Shown: positions 17,855-22,064 of the stretch, piece by piece
Position numbering within the stretch: position 1 is the stretch's first letter
How the letters are laid out: the number at the start of each line of letters is the position of its first letter
Translations under genes and position numbers: made by a program
The notes under the pieces: model-generated
The model's input: the letters and a program-made list of their open reading frames with translations, nothing else
Told to the model about the DNA's origin: nothing
The model's database searches: none
Assembly (NCBI GenBank): GCA_937127195.1
Contig: CAKZLT010000598.1
Span: 1 to 22,064 of the forward strand
Source of the DNA: an uncultured Saprospiraceae bacterium
GTDB lineage: Bacteria > Bacteroidota > Bacteroidia > Chitinophagales > Saprospiraceae
Direction: 5' to 3'
Length of the DNA stretch: 22,064 bases

Positions 17855-18200
17855 ATTCTTTAGTTGCTTCTTTTGATAAAAATCGTGAAAGAACAAGACT
17901 TTCCAGAACAAGACATAAACTTATCTAATATTGTTCAATATCAGTTACTTATAAAATACCATTTATGAAATATACTTAGCGTAAAGGTTACAAAATGAAA
18001 GAATTTGACAAGTGAGAAGTGTTATTGAGGTTTTGTTTTTTGTAACTATTCGGAACAGAGAGTAAAAGACCGCACTACGCGCTAAGAGAACAGAGACCCT
18101 TTTATTAGTAGCCTTTTAAATTATCTCTTTAAACCTTTTCAACCATACTAAATAGTAACATTTTTTTATAAAAAGAATAAAATAAACTGTTTTTGGGATG
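17855..18200. other. Gene-free interval between adhesin and dacB
   Basis: No reading frame of note is present. It should hold the adhesin promoter, but I find no exact TAnnTTTG on the minus strand. A 9-nt direct repeat GAACAGAGA occurs at 18053-18061 and 18088-18096. A 12-nt palindrome TACTAAATAGTA (18146-18157) and an A/T palindrome near 18162-18173 lie just past the dacB stop and might weakly terminate that operon. Confidence 0.5.
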
Positions 18201-19667
18201 CTAAGGCAAATCCACTAAAGCTTCCATTATCTTTTCCATTTTTGTACGAATTAGACGACTTTTTCCCATAAAATTATTGGCTATAATTGTAAAGGCGACC
18301 AATTTGCCTGATTTTGTAGTTGCATAGCCAGTATAAGCCCGAACACGTCTCATTGACCCACTTTTAAGGCGAATATTACCTGCCGCTTTTGATTTTTTGA
18401 ACATATAACGTGCCGTTCCTGTTCTTCCTCCAACCGCCAATGATGGGTAAAAATGCTCAAAAATATTCTTGTCTTTAGCTACTTTTCGCATAATTTGAGA
18501 AAGTTGAAAGCTAGTTACACCATTTCTAGGAGACAAGCCACTTCCATCTTCCATAAAGAAACCTTCCATGTTCATACCGCGCTCTTCCCAAAATTCCTTG
18601 ACCGTTTCAACGCCTTTATCCGTAGTTCCAACGCTTTTTTTGACTTTTGCCATTGTTTTGAGTAATGCTTCTGCATAAAGGTTGACGCTTTTTTCGTTTG
18701 TTCGCTGAACGATTTTACTTAAAGGCGGCGAAGTCAAAGTAATTAAAGCCTGTCGAGTAGTGTATCTATCTAATCCTTCTCTGCGATATTCGAAGATGTT
18801 TTTAGCGATTTTTTGAGTAGAAACCCCATTTGTTTCTAGCTGCTCAGTTAATCTATGTGCGGCATAATGAGCAGGGTCAGGCATTGCCCCTTTGACTCTA
18901 AATTCTTTATTCCCAACAGGAATTGTTCCTCGAAGATATCGCGTTGTGCTATATGGCGCACCAAAAATATAAGCATTATCACCTGTACCGCGTTTGTCTG
19001 ATTTTATCTCATTCATCAACACCAAATAAGGCATTTTAGGAACTATTCGAGCTATTGAAGGCGTACTTCCTAGCGTATTTTTTTGTTTTAAAAAAAGATA
19101 ATACATATTCTCATGGATATTCAAACCACCCGCACCGACACCATAATAATTACCAATATCATTCCATTGCCAATTTGCCGCAGGCATCGCAGTACCAAAG
19201 GTTGAACCATCTCCGACTACATAGCCATTTACCTTTTGAATTCCTTTTTTTTGAACGCTATTCGACATTTTTTTCATGACCTCCTCCAAAGAAGGCGTGC
19301 CTTCTAGTTGGTCAGAACCTAATGTAGGGTCGCCACTTCCTTTGATGTACAAATTACCATCTAGAGTACCGTTTTTGATTTTTCCATCATACTCTAAAGT
19401 CGTTTTATAAGTATAAGAATGACCCAAAATTCCGAGTGCCGTTGCCGTTGTGACGGCCTTCATAGTCGAAGCTGGCACCAAACTCATCATCGGGTTGTAT
19501 TGCTCAAGGATTTTTCCCGTTTCTACATCCAACACACAAACACTCAAACTACCATATCTCATCGGCTCATAAGCAATCAAATCGTCAATGGCTATTTGTA
19601 CGCGTGATTGAGAAAAGGAGATAATACTTAGACAGAGAAAAAATAAAATAGAAGTGATTTGTTTCAT
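18201..19667 (-). CDS. dacB: D-Ala-D-Ala carboxypeptidase/endopeptidase, PBP4 type (peptidase S13)
   Basis: This penicillin-binding protein trims and cleaves peptidoglycan cross-bridges in the periplasm. The 488-residue product starts with a signal peptide (MKQITSILFFLCLSIISFSQ). It carries all three active-site motifs: S67-T-M-K70 (SxxK, catalytic serine), S327-V-N329 (SxN) and K435-S-G437 (the KTG position, here KSG). The long insertion between SxxK and SxN, containing GNLYIKGSGDPTLGSDQ, is typical of class C low-molecular-mass PBPs (DacB). The start is unambiguous. It follows the flippase gene by 37 bases on the same strand, so co-transcription is likely. The lone serine-for-threonine change in KTG is common in this family and should not abolish activity. 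Confidence 0.94.
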   Translation of the reverse strand: MKQITSILFFLCLSIISFSQSRVQIAIDDLIAYEPMRYGSLSVCVLDVETGKILEQYNPMMSLVPASTMKAVTTATALGILGHSYTYKTTLEYDGKIKNGTLDGNLYIKGSGDPTLGSDQLEGTPSLEEVMKKMSNSVQKKGIQKVNGYVVGDGSTFGTAMPAANWQWNDIGNYYGVGAGGLNIHENMYYLFLKQKNTLGSTPSIARIVPKMPYLVLMNEIKSDKRGTGDNAYIFGAPYSTTRYLRGTIPVGNKEFRVKGAMPDPAHYAAHRLTEQLETNGVSTQKIAKNIFEYRREGLDRYTTRQALITLTSPPLSKIVQRTNEKSVNLYAEALLKTMAKVKKSVGTTDKGVETVKEFWEERGMNMEGFFMEDGSGLSPRNGVTSFQLSQIMRKVAKDKNIFEHFYPSLAVGGRTGTARYMFKKSKAAGNIRLKSGSMRRVRAYTGYATTKSGKLVAFTIIANNFMGKSRLIRTKMEKIMEALVDLP

Positions 19668-19704
19668 TTTGTTTATCGTTTCAAGCGTCAGTAAATCTTA
19701 AAGA

Positions 19705-21111
19705 TTAACGTTCTTTCATGATTTGAATAATACCTTTTATATCTATTAACTTGAAAAGAAAAGATAAAATAATACCAATTCCTGTGGCTAGTCCAAGTTG
19801 AGTTATCCAATCTAAAGTTATCCAATTTAAAACAAAATAACTAGAAATGATAACGCTTATTGTAAATAAAATAACTCGAATGATTAATCGAATATTGAAA
19901 GAAATCTCAAAATTACGAACGGTTAGAAAGATTAATCCAAACAACACAAAAAACTGAGTAAATAGTGTTACTCCTGCTGCGCCAAGGGCTTTATATTGAC
20001 TAATGAATATAAAATTGAATATTATATTCAATACCATTGTAGTAAAATAAAAAATATTTAATTCTTTTAGGTTTTCGTTAGCTGTTAGGAGAGAACCAAA
20101 TATATAACTACTTCCTGTTCCAATAAAACTAATAATCAATAAGGCTAAAATTTGCCCAGAATAGGCATTCCCTTCATCATACAAAGTAACCATGATCGGC
20201 TCACTGAAAAACATAATATTTACACTTGCCACAATCAACATCGCATACAAAAACTGAAAACTAAATGCTAATAAATCGCCAATCGGCTTTTTTTCTTTGA
20301 GTAATCGTGCAAACATCGGAAATAACAATCCTGAAAATAACACTCCAATCATATTCATTGCACTAATGAGGCGATAGGCTTGATAATAAATCCCATTCTC
20401 ATTCGCGCCATCAGGTAAGATTCTTTCCATTATGATTACGTCCATCCTAAAATAAACAGACATCAAAAAAACCGCTAAGGCATAAGACCATGTTCTTTTT
20501 AAAATAACAATCAAAAACGGCAAATTAAATTTAAAACGGATGCCTTTTAAATGTTTTCTAATAACAAATAATGAAAATATAACTGTGATTGTGCTGGCTA
20601 GAATTTGAGCATAAACAAGCCATTCTATTTGAAAAGGAGCATCAAAAGGATTTTTAAAAATCAAAATACCACAAAAAATAATCATTAAAAGCTTATCGGA
20701 AATGGAGAGTAAACTATCTTGTAAGTAATATTGTAATCCAGATACACTTGACCGCAGGTAAAGCACAAAATCAGTTAAAAGTTGAGATATAATCATGATA
20801 GAAAGCAAAGAAACATAGTATTGATTATACCCCAAAAAAAATGCAGTGAGGTAACAAACACCCGTAAATGCTACTGCTTGAATGCCTTTTAGAACAAGAA
20901 GATTAGAAAAATATTTTTTAAAAAGTTGCTGATGCTGAGCTATATCTCTATTATTCAAATACCTAATTCCAAAATCACTAACAATCTGAAAAAGCATCGT
21001 CAAACTAAATAAAGTGATATAAATACCATAGATTTCCGAACCGACAATGTTTTGCACTGTTCTATCAATACCAAACACATAAAGCGGTTTAATCATTAAA
21101 TTTGCCGCCAA
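19705..21111 (-). CDS. Polysaccharide flippase, MOP/Wzx-like (5' end lost at junction)
   Basis: This polytopic membrane protein of about 468 residues has roughly 12-14 hydrophobic segments spread over its whole length. It belongs to the oligosaccharide flippase superfamily that moves lipid-linked glycans across the inner membrane. The block KPLYVFGIDRTVQNIVGSEIYG followed by FGIRYLNNRDIAQH is characteristic of Bacteroidota members of this family. These normally have a further 10-20 residues of the first membrane helix before it. Here the frame begins with TTG at 21109-21111 (an ATG follows at 21094-21096), right where DNA composition changes. I regard the start as artificial and the gene as truncated. 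It lies 37 bases upstream of dacB, suggesting an envelope operon. Confidence 0.85.
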   Translation of the reverse strand: MAANLMIKPLYVFGIDRTVQNIVGSEIYGIYITLFSLTMLFQIVSDFGIRYLNNRDIAQHQQLFKKYFSNLLVLKGIQAVAFTGVCYLTAFFLGYNQYYVSLLSIMIISQLLTDFVLYLRSSVSGLQYYLQDSLLSISDKLLMIIFCGILIFKNPFDAPFQIEWLVYAQILASTITVIFSLFVIRKHLKGIRFKFNLPFLIVILKRTWSYALAVFLMSVYFRMDVIIMERILPDGANENGIYYQAYRLISAMNMIGVLFSGLLFPMFARLLKEKKPIGDLLAFSFQFLYAMLIVASVNIMFFSEPIMVTLYDEGNAYSGQILALLIISFIGTGSSYIFGSLLTANENLKELNIFYFTTMVLNIIFNFIFISQYKALGAAGVTLFTQFFVLFGLIFLTVRNFEISFNIRLIIRVILFTISVIISSYFVLNWITLDWITQLGLATGIGIILSFLFKLIDIKGIIQIMKER

Positions 21112-21115
21112 TAGG
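21089..21115. other. Probable assembly junction between two genomes
   Basis: Over these bases the last codons of the DUF349 gene (IGGKFND, stop at 21089-21091) and the first codons of the flippase (AANLMIKP) overlap in different frames. To the left the DNA is AT-rich Bacteroidota-like. To the right it is about 50% G+C with gammaproteobacterial-type coding. Both genes are on the minus strand, and the flippase lacks its N-terminus. A short shared stretch bridged by an assembler explains this best. Confidence 0.75.
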
Positions 21116-22064
21116 GCGTTCTAGCTTTTCAGGTAATTCTATTTCATCAAACTCGGCTTGTAGCGCCTCGGCTTGCTCGGTGCTTTTCACTAAGGCTGCA
21201 TCGTCCAGCTTAGATAAGTCTTTCATCTGTGCTATCAAGTCTTCAGCCTTCTTGATATGGCCATCTGACTCAGCACGCTCGGCTTTACGCTCTTCATCTC
21301 TGCGCGCAAACACCGCATCACAGGCGGCGCGTAGCGCCTTCCACAACTTTTGCTCACGACTGCGGAAAGTATGGCCGATATCTTTCCACTGCTTCTGTAA
21401 GAAGATCGCCTTCTCAATCGCTTGGGCAAGATCTTCGTGCTCAAGCAAGGCTTCCGCCTTCTTGATCAGCTCTTCTTTGGCTTCTAGGTTCGTCTGCCAA
21501 TGACCTTTTAGCTTTTCATTGATTTGATCAACCAGCTTAAAGAAGTGATTGTGTACGGGCTTGGCCTCAGGGAAGCGCACAGGCTCATACTGCTTCCACT
21601 CTTCTCTAGCGGTACGCAACACGGTTTGCAGCTTACGCCAATCCGCATTTTCCCAGTCGACCGCATCTAGATAGTCTTCTAGCTGCTGGGATAGCTCGCG
21701 GCGCTTCTGCAGGTTCTCCTGCTTTAGCTCGGACAACCTGGCGTAGTAAGCCGCACAGGGCTCGTACGCTTTGTGGCCAGCCTCCTGGAAGCGTGCCCAC
21801 AGCGGGTCGTCTTCTTTAATGTTGACGGATGTCTGCTCGCGCCACTCTTCCTGCATCGCCTTAATCGCATCGGCACGGTCAAGGGCGTCCATTTCCGTAG
21901 TGATTAGCTCTTCCATGCGCGTGCACAGTTCTTCCTTCTTCGGCGTGGTGCTGTAATCCTGCCAGTCGCGCAGCTTTTGTAGCTTTTCTTCCAAGGGTTG
22001 CAAGCGTTGCTCTTGACGCTCTAGCTCTTTACCCCAAATCTGCTCTAACTGATGGTGAATCTGT
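21089..22064 (-). CDS. DUF349 domain protein, gammaproteobacterial type (5' partial)
   Basis: The minus-strand frame is open to the right edge (codons upstream of the TTG at 22001-22003 continue without a stop, reading QIHHQLEQIWGKELERQEQR), so at least 324 residues of a longer protein are visible. It is almost entirely charged helix, rich in Glu, Lys, Ala, Leu and Arg, with repeated Trp-containing units such as WREQTSVN, EEWKQYEPVRFPE and KQWKDIGHTFRSREQKLW. These are the DUF349 repeats found in large coiled-coil proteins of Gammaproteobacteria. The function of the family is not established. Codon use is G/C-richer than in every other gene here. Its 3' end meets the flippase at the suspected junction, so its true C-terminus may also be altered. 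Confidence 0.8.
   Translation of the reverse strand, partial: QIHHQLEQIWGKELERQEQRLQPLEEKLQKLRDWQDYSTTPKKEELCTRMEELITTEMDALDRADAIKAMQEEWREQTSVNIKEDDPLWARFQEAGHKAYEPCAAYYARLSELKQENLQKRRELSQQLEDYLDAVDWENADWRKLQTVLRTAREEWKQYEPVRFPEAKPVHNHFFKLVDQINEKLKGHWQTNLEAKEELIKKAEALLEHEDLAQAIEKAIFLQKQWKDIGHTFRSREQKLWKALRAACDAVFARRDEERKAERAESDGHIKKAEDLIAQMKDLSKLDDAALVKSTEQAEALQAEFDEIELPEKLERPIGGKFND

Noticed and set aside
17855..17911. Upstream ATG extending the adhesin by 19 residues
   Set aside because: The internal ATG gives a standard signal peptide directly at the N-terminus; the extension would bury it.
18053..18096. GAACAGAGA direct repeats as a possible regulator binding site
   Set aside because: Nine bases twice in one intergenic region is weak, and neither copy is positioned relative to a recognisable promoter.
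21102..21503. 133-residue serine-rich plus-strand reading frame
   Set aside because: It is the antisense shadow of the DUF349 coding sequence in G/C-richer DNA.
21089..22064. Horizontal acquisition of the DUF349 gene
   Set aside because: There is no integrase, tRNA, target repeat or element boundary, and the flippase is cut at the same point; a chimeric assembly is simpler.

Overview
Most of the window (about 1-21,100) reads as a low-GC chromosomal segment of a Bacteroidota bacterium. Three things point there: a gliding-motility-type giant adhesin ending in a type IX secretion (T9SS) type B sorting domain and carrying SprB-like repeats; an ECF sigma factor overlapping a membrane anti-sigma gene; and A-rich leaders with no clear Shine-Dalgarno sequences. 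I cannot fix the order or genus. The last ~960 bases are different. They are close to 50% G+C and encode part of a DUF349 protein of gammaproteobacterial style. They abut the Bacteroidota sequence exactly where a flippase gene loses its N-terminus, so the contig is probably chimeric there.

Layout: (1) 1-2184, + strand, the 3' part of a secreted-type M14 zinc carboxypeptidase with a C-terminal GATase-like domain. (2) 2544-4543, - strand, an ECF sigma factor and a translationally coupled anti-sigma protein whose C-terminal half looks like an outer-membrane beta-barrel, matching the dual-membrane-spanning (Dma) anti-sigma architecture. (3) 4972-5781, -, an MscS-type mechanosensitive channel. (4) 5978-7459, -, trigger factor, with tRNA-Leu(UAG) upstream at 7721-7802. 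(5) 8169-10376, +, a bifunctional Rel/SpoT (p)ppGpp synthetase/hydrolase, converging on dprA (10470-11570, -). (6) 11777-17854, -, a 2025-residue secreted adhesin with CUB-like, PKD and P-domain modules, 16 SprB-like repeats and a type B T9SS sorting domain. (7) 18201-21111, -, a flippase and a PBP4/DacB-type peptidase, probably co-transcribed. (8) 21089-22064, -, the foreign-looking DUF349 fragment.

How the parts relate: the region mixes housekeeping stress and protein-folding genes (rel, tig, mscS, dprA) with envelope functions (M14 peptidase, sigma/anti-sigma pair, adhesin, flippase, DacB). There is no CRISPR array, insertion sequence, phage or toxin-antitoxin locus. The least ordinary items are the Dma-like sigma/anti-sigma pair, the modular adhesin and its repeat sub-lineages, a terminator with a duplicated arm downstream of the M14 gene, and the suspected assembly junction near 21,100.
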